DNA of 64,000 nt, taken from Bacteroidales bacterium UBA5507. Lineage in GTDB: Bacteria > Bacteroidota > Bacteroidia > Bacteroidales > Lentimicrobiaceae. The translations under genes and the position numbers were made by a program. Positions 20,001 to 28,221 of this stretch are shown here, one piece after another; the stretch's first letter is position 1, and each line of letters starts with the position of its first letter. Location: NCBI GenBank assembly GCA_002426195.1, contig DIOT01000030.1, positions 124,001-188,000 on the forward strand, given 5' to 3'. Below the pieces are notes generated by a model. The model saw only the letters and a program-made list of their open reading frames with translations. It was not told where the DNA came from and made no database searches.

Positions 20001-20705
20001 TTCGAGTCCAATGCCAAAATCTCGGCTCGGACCTTTAGTTGTAACGTTGATGATACCTCCGGTCGCATCACCGTATTGTGCCGGTACTCCAGAAAGGATA
20101 ACAGATACCTGCTCAATCGCGGATTCAGGAAGAGATGAAGAACCACGAACTCTGATACCATCTATATACATTACTGTACCTTCAGATCTCTGACCACGCA
20201 CGCTACCACGTTCACCGTCGGCGGAGAATACACCTCCGACTGTTGTTGCGATCGCGTTTGCTGAACGGTTAGGCATCTTGGCAATTTCTTCAGAAGTTAC
20301 GGTAGCACCAACAGATGTCTTATCCTTATCAATCAATGGAACTTTATAGTCGATAACTTCAAACTCAGTAAGTTCAACCATTGTTGATTCCATGCTAATG
20401 TCCTGGAAAGTAATTTGGTCGGATTTAATTTGAACGCCCTGAATCATAACAGGTTTAAAGCCCACAAAAGTAGCTTTAATGTTATATTTACCAGGGGTAA
20501 TCGGTTTGATAGTATAATTACCATCAAAATCAGAGGTTGTACCACCAGCCTGAGTTCCACCAAGCTCAACGATAATATTCACGAAAGGAATAGGCTCTTT
20601 CGTATCCTTATCGACGACTTTACCTCTCAGAGTCCCCGATTGGGAAAATACTAAAAGATTAGCTGTCAGTACCAACCAAAAAGTTAGTAGAAGATTTCTG
20701 ATCAT
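17001..20705 (-). CDS. TonB-dependent outer-membrane receptor with N-terminal carboxypeptidase-regulatory-like domain
   Basis: 1234 residues. After the signal peptide (to about residue 21) comes a carboxypeptidase D regulatory-like beta domain (GTLRGKVVDKDTKEPIPFVN to about 110). The plug domain follows with GSVRGQRSEGTVMYIDGIRV, and then a 22-strand barrel ending IRLGVIFNF with a terminal Phe. These receptors take up ligands too large for porins, powered by TonB-ExbBD. The substrate is not visible: there is no SusD or glycosidase alongside. The gene leads an operon with the large secreted protein and a PorV-family barrel. A weak TACCTTTA box, reverse strand, lies about 50 bases upstream. Confidence 0.9.
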   Translation of the reverse strand: MIRNLLLTFWLVLTANLLVFSQSGTLRGKVVDKDTKEPIPFVNIIVELGGTQAGGTTSDFDGNYTIKPITPGKYNIKATFVGFKPVMIQGVQIKSDQITFQDISMESTMVELTEFEVIDYKVPLIDKDKTSVGATVTSEEIAKMPNRSANAIATTVGGVFSADGERGSVRGQRSEGTVMYIDGIRVRGSSSLPESAIEQVSVILSGVPAQYGDATGGIINVTTKGPSRDFGIGLELQTSEYLDAFGYNRAGLNMQGPLLWKRNEAGEKESALLGYFIAGEVTYNRDNRPTATGVYVAKDDVLAELERNPLRLTGSGFGTYYNTNFIRKEHLEHTKTNPNAQTLDINASGKLDIKTGPNINLSLGGSINYSDGNEFDFSNVMFNYDKNTQKIDNTWRVFGRFTQRFPTDPESKSFIKNVFYTIQADYTKAKTIYQDPDHKDNLFNYGYLGKFETYKQRSYSFEQLLDTVSGMTAFLHNGFVDTNVDFTPGDFNPVTANYTRQYYELYPSVIYHSNLNDIISGGGLLNGFGATGAYSYWTAPGENQSGYQNIDNEQYSLNANASADIGNHALQFGFIYEQRIDRYYLYAPRGLWTLMRGLTNSHIEQLDLANPHLVYRDNVFMDTIYYDRKYDQNSQRNFDINLRSKLGLPVDGTDWIDIDSYDPNTLTINYFDENGKMVTKALDEALSIDMFSPDELFDNGNYMANYSGYTYDGKKVKLADSPSFDDFFTKQDENGMYTREIAPFTPIYMAGYIQDKFAFDDLIFNIGVRVDRFDANQKVLTDPYLLYPAKTVSEVSDLGPHPANMGEDFVVYVDNLRNPTNIMGYRSENTWYNAEGLVVTDPTIALDAGNGVIPYLVDRDNISVTSKAFSDYEPQISVMPRISFSFPISDEALFFAHYDVLTQRPTAYLRMNPLSYYFLPTTGSPDISNPNLKPEKTIDYELGFQQRLSGSSSLTISGYYREIRDQIQAYRYTAAYPKTYYSYNNIDFSTVKGLTVTYDMRRTTNTRVRASYTLQFATGTGSDPDFAKGLIQTGQPNLRTLFPLAFDRRHAINLMLDYRYGEGQEYNGPVIRRTKTDATGKEVVKSTQLFKNTGVNFTIFGGSGTPYTRSSKIVALGQSGIIDGSIHGSRLPWQFRIDGRIDKDINIDWNSKRSSYLNVYLQVLNIFDSKNILSVYGATGNPDDDGYLAAAEYQNQINDQLDPIAFRDLYSIRVDSPYNYSSPRQIRLGVIFNF

Positions 20706-20815
20706 ACCAATGAATTTTATGTTAGAATAAACGTGTTTGTGTGCGTAGTAAAAGCGGGTAAAGGTAGTAATAAAATAATTTAAGCTCCAAAAAAAATCAT
20801 TTTAAGTGAACAATT

Positions 20816-21328
20816 TTAACATTGCCAGCTATTGTATGGGGCTCTAAGTATTTCACTATAAATTACTGCCTTCGATAAGTTAAACTTTTCTGTCAATTCC
20901 TCAATTTCTTTATCCTCCTCCTCTATTTTTAATGCATCATGAAAATTCTCATTAACAGTCTTATAGCCACTCTCATACTTTTTCAAGAAATAATCGAACG
21001 GCACTTCCTCCTTTATCAACTCAAGTGATTCAGCTTCATTATGTGCATATTCAGCCAATTTTCTCTTTGTTGTATCTTCATCAACCTCGGGGATATAAAT
21101 TTCTTCCTGAGCTTCTGTATACTCACTTGAAATTTCGCCAAACAATTCTTCCAGGACACTCTTTCTGGGAACTTGTTCAGATTGTTCAGGTTGGTATTCT
21201 CTCCTTGCCTGTTGCTCCCTCAATGCTTTAGCCTGATTTGACTTTTTTTTATCCATTTTCTGTTTGTTGGCATAAAATGAATACGCAAGCCAGGCAATAC
21301 CTAATATAATATAAAGTATATCGTCCAT
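20816..21328 (-). CDS. hypothetical single-span membrane protein
   Basis: 170 residues if started at ATG 21328 (MDDILYIILGIAWLAYSFY), which places the single hydrophobic helix at the N-terminus. An upstream ATG at 21385 would add 19 poorly conserved-looking residues. After the helix the protein is very charged (KKKSNQAKALREQQARREY, then acidic EEEDKEIEEL stretches), likely cytoplasmic and partly coiled coil. Function is not recognised. It lies 110 bases upstream of the TonB receptor gene on the same strand, but there is no sign that they share a role. Confidence 0.65.
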   Translation of the reverse strand: MDDILYIILGIAWLAYSFYANKQKMDKKKSNQAKALREQQARREYQPEQSEQVPRKSVLEELFGEISSEYTEAQEEIYIPEVDEDTTKRKLAEYAHNEAESLELIKEEVPFDYFLKKYESGYKTVNENFHDALKIEEEDKEIEELTEKFNLSKAVIYSEILRAPYNSWQC

Positions 21329-21488
21329 AAGTTCGAATGCTACATTATGAATATAAAATATCCCGACCTCTATTAAGATAGCCATGGATGTACAAATATT
21401 CTTTTCCTTGAAGGATTATGTGGGTAAAGATAGAGATATTCTGAAAATCAAGTAAAAAAGTCAAAGCTTTTTTTACCTATTATTCAAA

Positions 21489-21746
21489 TTAATATTTTAG
21501 CTTCTTTGGCTTATTCAGTTTATCTGATTTCCTTTTTGATTTCTTAATCATTTTCTTGGTCGCCTGGTGCTGTCTTTTATAATGTGCCTTTTGTTGGCTT
21601 TTCAGCTCTTTATCAGCATCCTTCATCTGACTTTCAATTTTCTTCTCTGCTTTTACTGCATCAGATCTTTGTAAAATAGAACAACTATTAAAAGTTAGAA
21701 TTACTAATATTCCAAATATTGGAAGGTATCCATTTATTTTTTCCAT
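21489..21746 (-). CDS. small basic lipoprotein
   Basis: 85 residues from ATG 21746 (another ATG lies three codons upstream). An N-terminal hydrophobic segment ends in a lipobox-like LTFNSCS, so the mature protein would be lipid-anchored at the Cys. The remainder is helical, Lys- and Gln-rich, and ends in KSDKLNKPKKLKY. Such small basic lipoproteins are common in Bacteroidota, and no function is known to me. A TATTTTTG box (reverse strand, 21812-21819) lies 66 bases upstream. Confidence 0.6.
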   Translation of the reverse strand: MEKINGYLPIFGILVILTFNSCSILQRSDAVKAEKKIESQMKDADKELKSQQKAHYKRQHQATKKMIKKSKRKSDKLNKPKKLKY

Positions 21747-21911
21747 TATCAACAATACCTTAAAAATTATCGGATTTATCTAAAGGCAATCTTGATTAAA
21801 GATTAAATCTCCAAAAATATTACCTTTACAAAATCGTTTAATCATTAACGAAAAAAAACGAATTGCAGTGTACAATTCTTTTTAACTCTTAAACAATTCT
21901 TAATTTACTGT

Positions 21912-22361
21912 ATGCTAAAAAACGCTTCCTGTAATTTCCACTTATTTCGATTAATTTTTCCTCTTTTCTTCAGCCTTTTAATTTTTTCCACGTTTTCTTG
22001 CGGAAAAGAAGAAACCAGAGATCAGATCCCATACGTGTATGTAAATTTCCCGTTGTATGTTAACACTCTCGATTATGTAGCTGAAGGTCAGTACATTTAT
22101 GTATCTGGAGGTTATAAAGGAATTATTATCTATCGGCCTATTAGAGATGAATTTTTGGCCTATGAACGCGCTTGTCCTCACGATCCTCTCAAGGAGGGTG
22201 CACGAGTTAAAGTAGATGAGTCGGGCTTAATAGCCGTTGATTCACTCTGCGGATCAAAATTTATATTAACTGATGGCTCTCCTATTGAAGGGCCAGCCGG
22301 AATAGCATTAAAACAATATCGAACCCATTACGATGGACATGTTTTAATGGTCTATAATTAA
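21912..22361 (+). CDS. Rieske-like lipoprotein with incomplete cluster ligands
   Basis: 149 residues with a signal peptide and a lipobox around Cys30 (STFSCGKE), so it is probably anchored in the envelope. The C-terminal half has the Rieske fold pattern: CPHDP as the first ligand pair, then DSLCGSKF, then GSPIEGPA and the LKQYRTHYDG strand. In the second motif (C-x2-H in true Rieske proteins) the histidine is Lys, so a normal [2Fe-2S] cluster is unlikely. Either it has lost the cluster or the ligand is elsewhere. It is convergent with ahcY, with three bases between the stops. Confidence 0.7.
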   Translation: MLKNASCNFHLFRLIFPLFFSLLIFSTFSCGKEETRDQIPYVYVNFPLYVNTLDYVAEGQYIYVSGGYKGIIIYRPIRDEFLAYERACPHDPLKEGARVKVDESGLIAVDSLCGSKFILTDGSPIEGPAGIALKQYRTHYDGHVLMVYN

Positions 22362-22364
22362 TAC

Positions 22365-23780
22365 TTAGTATCTGTAATGCTCAGGTTTGTATGGGCCTTC
22401 TTTTGAAACCCCAATATATGCAGCCTGTTCGTCAGATAATTTTGTAAGTTTAACTCCTAACTGCTCGAGGTGAAGTCTCGCAACTTCTTCATCAAGTTTC
22501 TTTGGTAGACGGTAAACACCAACATTATAATGATTCTTCCATAGGTCTATTTGAGCCAGTGTTTGATTTGAGAAAGAATTACTCATAACAAATGAAGGGT
22601 GACCAGTAGCACAACCAAGATTAACCAAGCGACCTTCAGCAAGAAGGAAAATTGCATGCCCGTCGGGGAATATATATTTATCAACCTGAGGCTTAATGTT
22701 GACTCTATTTATTGCAGGGTTGTTTAGTTTTTCAACCTGAATTTCATTATCAAAATGACCAATATTGCAAACAATGCTTTGGTCTTTCATTTTTGCCATA
22801 TGATCTATGGTGATGACATCCTTGTTACCGGTTGTTGTTACATAAATATTTCCCTCTGGCAAAGCATTTTCAATTGTATTGACTTCAAAACCTTCCATAG
22901 CAGCCTGAAGAGCACAAATAGGGTCTATTTCTGTAATAATTACTCTTGCACCGTATGATCTCATTGATCTTGCACAACCTTTACCCACATCACCAAAGCC
23001 AAGTACAACAACAACTTTACCGGCTATCATTACATCAGTGGCGCGTTTAATACCATCAGCTAGCGATTCGTGACAACCATACAGATTATCAAACTTTGAT
23101 TTTGTAACAGAGTCATTCACATTGATCGCAGGAATCAGTAATTGGCCATTTTCAAACATTTGGTAAAGTCTATGGACTCCGGTTGTTGTTTCTTCTGAAA
23201 CTCCTTTGAGATCTTTAACTACTTTGTGCCAACGATTGCTATCCTCTGCATAAGCATCATTTAGTGTTTTATATACACTTGCTTCTTCAGAGTTTGCAGG
23301 TATCGATTTTAATAGTTCAGGATTCTTCTCCGCAGCATACCCTTTGTGAACTAAAAGAGTAGCGTCGCCACCATCATCAACGATTAATTGAGGACCAAGA
23401 CCTCCTGGAAATGATAATGCTTGTAAAGTACACCACCAATACTCGTCGAGAGTTTCGCCTTTCCAGGCAAACACAGGAACACCGGTTACGGCTATAGCTG
23501 CTGCTGCATGATCTTGAGTAGAAAAAATATTACAACTTGCCCACCTTACGCTTGCTCCTAGGGCAACAAGAGTCTCAATTAGCACGGCAGTTTGAATGGT
23601 CATGTGAAGGGATCCTGAGATTCTTACACCTTTAAGCGGTTTTTCATCAGAGTATTTTCTGCGAATTGCCATTAAACCGGGCATTTCCTTTTCGGCTATT
23701 TCTATTTCTTTTCTGCCAAAGGCTGCAAGATTAATGTCTTTAACTTTATATGGGAGAGAATCTATTTCAATTGCTTTCAT
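22365..23780 (-). CDS. ahcY: adenosylhomocysteinase
   Basis: NAD-dependent hydrolysis of S-adenosylhomocysteine to adenosine and homocysteine, which removes the product inhibitor of methyltransferases. 471 residues, the usual bacterial length including the insertion. Seen are [15 protein letters not shown], the substrate loop [15 protein letters not shown], the NAD Rossmann motif [14 protein letters not shown], and the C-terminal [20 protein letters not shown] and the end KPEHYRY. Its own promoter box is proposed at 23815-23822. I see no SAH or SAM riboswitch in the short leader. Confidence 0.97.
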   Translation of the reverse strand: MKAIEIDSLPYKVKDINLAAFGRKEIEIAEKEMPGLMAIRRKYSDEKPLKGVRISGSLHMTIQTAVLIETLVALGASVRWASCNIFSTQDHAAAAIAVTGVPVFAWKGETLDEYWWCTLQALSFPGGLGPQLIVDDGGDATLLVHKGYAAEKNPELLKSIPANSEEASVYKTLNDAYAEDSNRWHKVVKDLKGVSEETTTGVHRLYQMFENGQLLIPAINVNDSVTKSKFDNLYGCHESLADGIKRATDVMIAGKVVVVLGFGDVGKGCARSMRSYGARVIITEIDPICALQAAMEGFEVNTIENALPEGNIYVTTTGNKDVITIDHMAKMKDQSIVCNIGHFDNEIQVEKLNNPAINRVNIKPQVDKYIFPDGHAIFLLAEGRLVNLGCATGHPSFVMSNSFSNQTLAQIDLWKNHYNVGVYRLPKKLDEEVARLHLEQLGVKLTKLSDEQAAYIGVSKEGPYKPEHYRY

Positions 23781-23814
23781 TGCTGAATAATTGTTTCTAT
23801 TTTTATTTGGCTTG

Positions 23815-23822
23815 CAAAATTA
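23815..23822 (-). promoter_or_regulatory. putative -7 promoter box of ahcY
   Basis: CAAAATTA on the plus strand reads TAATTTTG on the minus strand, matching TAnnTTTG, 34 bases upstream of the ahcY ATG. No well-spaced -33 TTG is seen. Confidence 0.4.
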
Positions 23823-23952
23823 CTATTAAAATTGATTGCTTCTGCATTCAAAATGAACTATTACTTTCCATGGGTTCAACCTAATAACTCACCTATGGTA
23901 TTGTCAACGGAAAATTCTTACTTTCGTATCCTTAATAATACAATTCACAAAA

Positions 23953-24699
23953 ATGACAGTATTAGATTCAATTATATCTGCTAATAAACTGAACAATAAG
24001 CAATTGGCAGTCTTAATTGATCCCGATAAGACTGATGAGATAAAATTGCGAAGTATTTCGACTTTAGCAGTCGAAAATAAGGTTGATTACTTTTTCGTCG
24101 GGGGTAGTTTATTGGTTAACAATTATATTGACCATTGCATCAAAAACCTTAAGGAATTAACTGGCATTCCTGTAGTTCTTTTTCCGGGCAATACAATGCA
24201 AATCAGTCGTCATGCTGATGCAATTTTATTCTTATCGCTGATCTCAGGTAGAAATCCTGAGATGCTTATAGGCAGGCATGTAATAGCAGCGCCATATCTG
24301 AGGCAAACTTCATTAGAAGTTATAGGTACCGGATATATGTTGATAGAAAGTGGCAGGCCAACAGCTGTATCATATATGAGTCATTCTGTTCCAATTCCTT
24401 CTGATAAGGACGATATTGCAATGTGCACTGCAATAGCAGGTGAAATGTTGGGTCTCAAACTGATCTATATGGATGCTGGTAGTGGTGCTGAAAAAACCAT
24501 CAATGCTTCAATGATTGAGCTGGTGAGGAAAAGTATCAGCATTCCAATAATTGCAGGTGGAGGAATCAATACTCCTGAAAAGGCAATGACTGTTGCCCAA
24601 GCAGGCGCTGATGTCATTGTAATAGGCAATATAATTGAGAAAGAACCTGCAATGCTCAAAGAAATTGCCAGTGCAATAAAGTTTCGAAAAACTAAATAA
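23953..24699 (+). CDS. geranylgeranylglyceryl/heptaprenylglyceryl phosphate synthase (PcrB/GGGPS family)
   Basis: 248-residue TIM-barrel prenyltransferase joining a polyprenyl diphosphate to sn-glycerol 1-phosphate, the first ether bond of archaeal-type lipids. Family segments are LAVLIDPDK near the N-terminus, FVGGSLLV, VLFPGNTMQIS, GTGYMLIESG and the C-terminal phosphate loop IAGGGINTPEKA with VIGNIIE. Bacteroidota GGGPS of group II are known; chain length and fate of the product in this organism are open. It is followed after 22 bases by the DPP-IV gene and so is probably cotranscribed with it. Confidence 0.88.
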   Translation: MTVLDSIISANKLNNKQLAVLIDPDKTDEIKLRSISTLAVENKVDYFFVGGSLLVNNYIDHCIKNLKELTGIPVVLFPGNTMQISRHADAILFLSLISGRNPEMLIGRHVIAAPYLRQTSLEVIGTGYMLIESGRPTAVSYMSHSVPIPSDKDDIAMCTAIAGEMLGLKLIYMDAGSGAEKTINASMIELVRKSISIPIIAGGGINTPEKAMTVAQAGADVIVIGNIIEKEPAMLKEIASAIKFRKTK

Positions 24700-24721
24700 C
24701 TCAATTTAAATTTACTAATAA

Positions 24722-26851
24722 ATGCGCAAACTCTTTTTTTCATCTCTGTTTCTTCTACAAGTACTTTTTGTTTCGGGACAAGGAAAGATACTGGTACCTG
24801 AAGAAATAATGTCTGATAGATCTTTGTATCCTTCAGGGTTAAATAATATTCAATGGCAGGGCAACAGCGATTACTTCACTTGGCAGGTTGGACACGTAAT
24901 TTTAAGAGGCCATGTTAAGAAAGGTTTAATAGATACACTTTACAATCTCAAAAGTTTCAACCAGTTATTCACAGCAACTGGTAAAGAGGCTTTAAAGCGT
25001 ATGCCATTTATTACCTGGAAAGATGAAAATATTATAGCGTTCAGTATAGGCAGTGATTATTACGAACTCAAAAATGGAGGCATTTCTGTAATGCACAGCC
25101 TTCCTCAAGAAGCAGAAAATATTGAGATAGCTCCCAAAACGGGATATCTGGCTTTTACTATTCAGAATAATCTGCTCATTTCAAATGGTGGACAAATCCT
25201 TCCTGTAACTGATGATTCAGATAAAGGAATTGTAAACGGGCAGTCGGTTCACAGAAATGAATTCGGTATTGAAAAGGGATTTTTTTGGTCACCTGAGGGC
25301 AATAAACTTGCATTTTACAAAATGGACGAGACAATGGTTACCGAATATCCCCTTGTTGATATAACAGCCCGGGTAGCCGAAATTAATAATATTAAATACC
25401 CGATGGCAGGTATGACGAGTCACAATGTTAACGTCGGAATTTACGATGTTAATACAGGCAGAACCATATTTCTGAAAACAGGCGAACCAAAGGAACAGTA
25501 CCTAACAAACATTGCGTGGAGTCCTGATCAAAACTCAATCTATATTGCTGTCATTAACCGCGATCAGAATCACATGAAGCTTAATCAGTATGATGCCATT
25601 ACAGGTGAATTCATAAAGACACTGTTTGAAGAAAAGAACGATCGTTATGTTGAGCCTCAGAATCCTATAGTTTTTCTTCCAAAGAAGCCCGATCACTTTA
25701 TATGGCAAAGCCAGCGTGATGGTTTCAATCACTTATACTTATATAATGTAGATGGAAAACTTGTAAACCAACTTACCTCAGGTGCATGGGTAGTAACCGG
25801 ATTCTATGGATTTGATGCAAACGGAAATGGTGTATTTTTCACCTCAAATGAACCATCACCAGTAGGTAACTATCTGTATTACATCGACTTAAGAACTTGT
25901 AAACGTGGACTATTAACTAGTGAGAAGGGAACACACAATATTACGATTAGACCCGATGGTTATTACTTCATAACATCTTACAGCAATATATCTACTCCCA
26001 GAGTAGTAAAAATTCAAGAATCACGTGGAAAGTATTCAAGAGAATTAAAGAAAGCTGAAAATCCACTCTCTGATTATGAGTTAGGAAAAACAGACATTTT
26101 TACAATTAAAGCTGCTGATGGAACAACTGATCTGTATTGCAGGCTTATAAAGCCTGCTAATTTCGATCCTCAAAAAAAATATCCGGTGTTTATTTATGTT
26201 TATGGAGGCCCACATGCTCAATTGGTAACTGATACATGGATGAGTGGGGGTTTGTTTCTTCAATATATGGCACAAAAAGGATACATTGTATTCACGCTTG
26301 ACAACAGAGGCTCAGCTAACAGAGGTTTTGAATTTGAAAGCATAATACACAGGCATGTGGGTGAGGTTGAGATGGCTGACCAGATGAAAGGTGTAGAGTA
26401 TCTAAAATCATTGCCATATGTTGATGTTGAAAGAATAGGAGTTGACGGATGGAGTTATGGAGGATTTATGTCAGTAAATCTGAAGCTTACACATCCGGAA
26501 GTCTTCAAAGTAGCAACAGCAGGTGGACCGGTAACCGATTGGAAATATTATGAAGTAATGTATGGTGAGAGATACATGGATACGCCTGAACAAAATCCTG
26601 ATGGTTATAAAAATTCAAGTCTGATTAACAAAGCGGGCAATCTTGATGGCAAGCTATTGATAATTCATGGTGGGATGGATCCAACAGTTGTTTGGCAGCA
26701 AAGCCTTGACTTCGTGAAAGCTTGTATCGATAACAAAAAACAGTTGGATTACTTTGTTTATCCAACTCACGAGCACAATGTGGGAGGAATTGACCGGGCA
26801 CATCTTTTCCGGAAGATAGCTTCATATTTCGATGAAAATCTAGTCAACTAA
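24722..26851 (+). CDS. S9 family peptidase, dipeptidyl peptidase IV type
   Basis: 709-residue prolyl-type exopeptidase with a cleavable signal peptide (FFSSLFLLQVLFVSGQ), so it acts in the periplasm or at the outer membrane. The N-terminal half is a beta-propeller (DPPIV_N). The alpha/beta hydrolase half has the nucleophile in GWSYGGFMS, the Asp in HGGMDPTVVW and the His in PTHEHNVGG. It removes X-Pro dipeptides from peptide N-termini, as expected for asaccharolytic or proteolytic Bacteroidota. Start and length are normal. Confidence 0.93.
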   Translation: MRKLFFSSLFLLQVLFVSGQGKILVPEEIMSDRSLYPSGLNNIQWQGNSDYFTWQVGHVILRGHVKKGLIDTLYNLKSFNQLFTATGKEALKRMPFITWKDENIIAFSIGSDYYELKNGGISVMHSLPQEAENIEIAPKTGYLAFTIQNNLLISNGGQILPVTDDSDKGIVNGQSVHRNEFGIEKGFFWSPEGNKLAFYKMDETMVTEYPLVDITARVAEINNIKYPMAGMTSHNVNVGIYDVNTGRTIFLKTGEPKEQYLTNIAWSPDQNSIYIAVINRDQNHMKLNQYDAITGEFIKTLFEEKNDRYVEPQNPIVFLPKKPDHFIWQSQRDGFNHLYLYNVDGKLVNQLTSGAWVVTGFYGFDANGNGVFFTSNEPSPVGNYLYYIDLRTCKRGLLTSEKGTHNITIRPDGYYFITSYSNISTPRVVKIQESRGKYSRELKKAENPLSDYELGKTDIFTIKAADGTTDLYCRLIKPANFDPQKKYPVFIYVYGGPHAQLVTDTWMSGGLFLQYMAQKGYIVFTLDNRGSANRGFEFESIIHRHVGEVEMADQMKGVEYLKSLPYVDVERIGVDGWSYGGFMSVNLKLTHPEVFKVATAGGPVTDWKYYEVMYGERYMDTPEQNPDGYKNSSLINKAGNLDGKLLIIHGGMDPTVVWQQSLDFVKACIDNKKQLDYFVYPTHEHNVGGIDRAHLFRKIASYFDENLVN

Positions 26852-26878
26852 AAAGTTTTCTGAAGTTAAACTCAGAAT

Positions 26879-27589
26879 ATGGAGCAAGAGCGAGGTAAAT
26901 TGTCCGATAGGATAAAAGCATTTAACTGTAGCCTGCAATTTGATGGATTCTTGCCTGAAGATATCAGGATAATGAATCCATACAAAGAAAATCCTGAAGC
27001 TTTAAAAGCATCAAGTCAGTTTTATGATAAGTTCTATTATGACAACTTGCCCCGCTATTTATTATTAGGAATTAATCCTGGACGATTTGGTGCAGGTAAT
27101 ACAGGAGTGCCCTTTACGGATCCCAAGCATCTTATTTCTCACTGTGGTATAGATTATGCAGGCAAAATCACTCACGAACCATCATCTGTATTCATTTATA
27201 ACATGATTGACGCATTTGGTGGGGTATACAAATTCTACAAAAATTTTTATATAGGTGCAGTTAGTCCCCTTGGTTTTACAAAACTAAAAGAAGGAAACAA
27301 AGAGGTCAACTATAACTATTATGACACACCTCAGATCATGAGTCGAGTTCGGGGTTTTATTGTTGAAAACCTGTACCGTCAGATAGAACTCGGCATTCAC
27401 ACAAATAAAGTTTTCTGTTTGGGAACCGGGAAAAACTTTAAGTTTTTAACCGACCTGAATGCAGAACATAAATTCTTTGGCATGATCATACCTCTGGAAC
27501 ATCCTCGATATATAATGCAATACAGACAACAAAAAACTCAGGAGTACACGACTAAATACATAGAAACATTTAACAATAATATCATTTAA
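26879..27589 (+). CDS. SMUG2-type uracil-DNA glycosylase family protein
   Basis: 236 residues, cytoplasmic. The family signature is LLLGINPGRFGAGNTGVPF followed by TDP, and the C-terminal motif HPRYIMQYR. These belong to the uracil-DNA glycosylase superfamily (SMUG2/DUF4918 group) and are expected to excise uracil or oxidised pyrimidines. The gene follows the peptidase gene by 27 bases; the two have no evident functional link. Activity has not been read from the sequence beyond family membership. Confidence 0.82.
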   Translation: MEQERGKLSDRIKAFNCSLQFDGFLPEDIRIMNPYKENPEALKASSQFYDKFYYDNLPRYLLLGINPGRFGAGNTGVPFTDPKHLISHCGIDYAGKITHEPSSVFIYNMIDAFGGVYKFYKNFYIGAVSPLGFTKLKEGNKEVNYNYYDTPQIMSRVRGFIVENLYRQIELGIHTNKVFCLGTGKNFKFLTDLNAEHKFFGMIIPLEHPRYIMQYRQQKTQEYTTKYIETFNNNII

Positions 27590-27740
27590 TATTTCCATTA
27601 GATTAAATTTCAACCAATTACTTCGAAATGAATTGTAACTTTAAGATTAAATTGGTCGTTAAGTTCCAGAAATGATTCTCAGAACAAATTGAGATAAACC
27701 TAACTGATTATTTTATTGTTGATTACTAAAACCCCATACA

Positions 27741-27914
27741 ATGGAAGCAAAGCAATACCTCAATTTGATCACATCACTTAATATAATAAGGATGTATGAA
27801 CCACCTATAGTACTACCTCTACCACCAGATGTTTCTCCAATTCAACCGCAAGTGGATTTATCCAGACCGGAAACACCTACGCCTCAAGTATTAAAAGAGC
27901 AATATAAAATGTGA
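27741..27914 (+). CDS. possible small proline-rich protein (57 aa)
   Basis: ATG 27741 opens 57 codons ending TGA at 27914. The peptide starts MEAKQYLNLITSLNIIRMYE and continues with a proline-rich stretch (PPIVLPLPPDVSPIQPQ, later RPETPTPQ). It has no signal peptide and no recognised family. It lies in a 420-base stretch (27590-28010) between the glycosylase gene and the next small ORF that contains nothing else I can identify. It could be a real small protein or a chance frame. Confidence 0.35.
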   Translation: MEAKQYLNLITSLNIIRMYEPPIVLPLPPDVSPIQPQVDLSRPETPTPQVLKEQYKM

Positions 27915-28010
27915 ACATTTTGTAACATTTACTCAACATTATGTAAAGTTTTGTGTTTTTATATAATAACACTTTTCACTATAGGGCTGAAAACCATAAA
28001 CTTACACAAA

Positions 28011-28220
28011 ATGAACTCAATAGGACTAATAACAGGCTTTCTCTCAGTATCCTTCGCAAGCTCAGGCAACATAATTCATATTATACATAACACTACTGAT
28101 GGCTCATTACATTCTATTATAGTTGATAATGGTGATGAAATAAATGAGTATAGTTATAATCTCGGGACAAGCCCAATAACAGTAGCTGATCATCCACTAA
28201 AATGGGGCTTAAATGCCTAA
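28011..28220 (+). CDS. small hypothetical protein, possibly exported (69 aa)
   Basis: From ATG 28011 the 69-residue product begins with a short hydrophobic segment (NSIGLITGFLSVSFASSG) that may be a weak signal peptide, then a polar, Asn/Asp/Ser-rich tail ending HPLKWGLNA. An upstream ATG at 27951 would add a second hydrophobic stretch. No family is recognised. It ends one base from the meaB stop, convergent to it. Together with 27741-27914 it may be one short transcript. Confidence 0.4.
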   Translation: MNSIGLITGFLSVSFASSGNIIHIIHNTTDGSLHSIIVDNGDEINEYSYNLGTSPITVADHPLKWGLNA

Positions 28221-28221
28221 G

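Noticed and set aside
23781..23952. Possible SAM or SAH riboswitch before ahcY
   Set aside because: The leader from the proposed start is only about 30 bases and shows no conserved riboswitch core.
27596..27650. Inverted repeat ACCAATT ... AATTGGT
   Set aside because: Seven-base arms with a long spacer in AT-rich DNA, likely chance.
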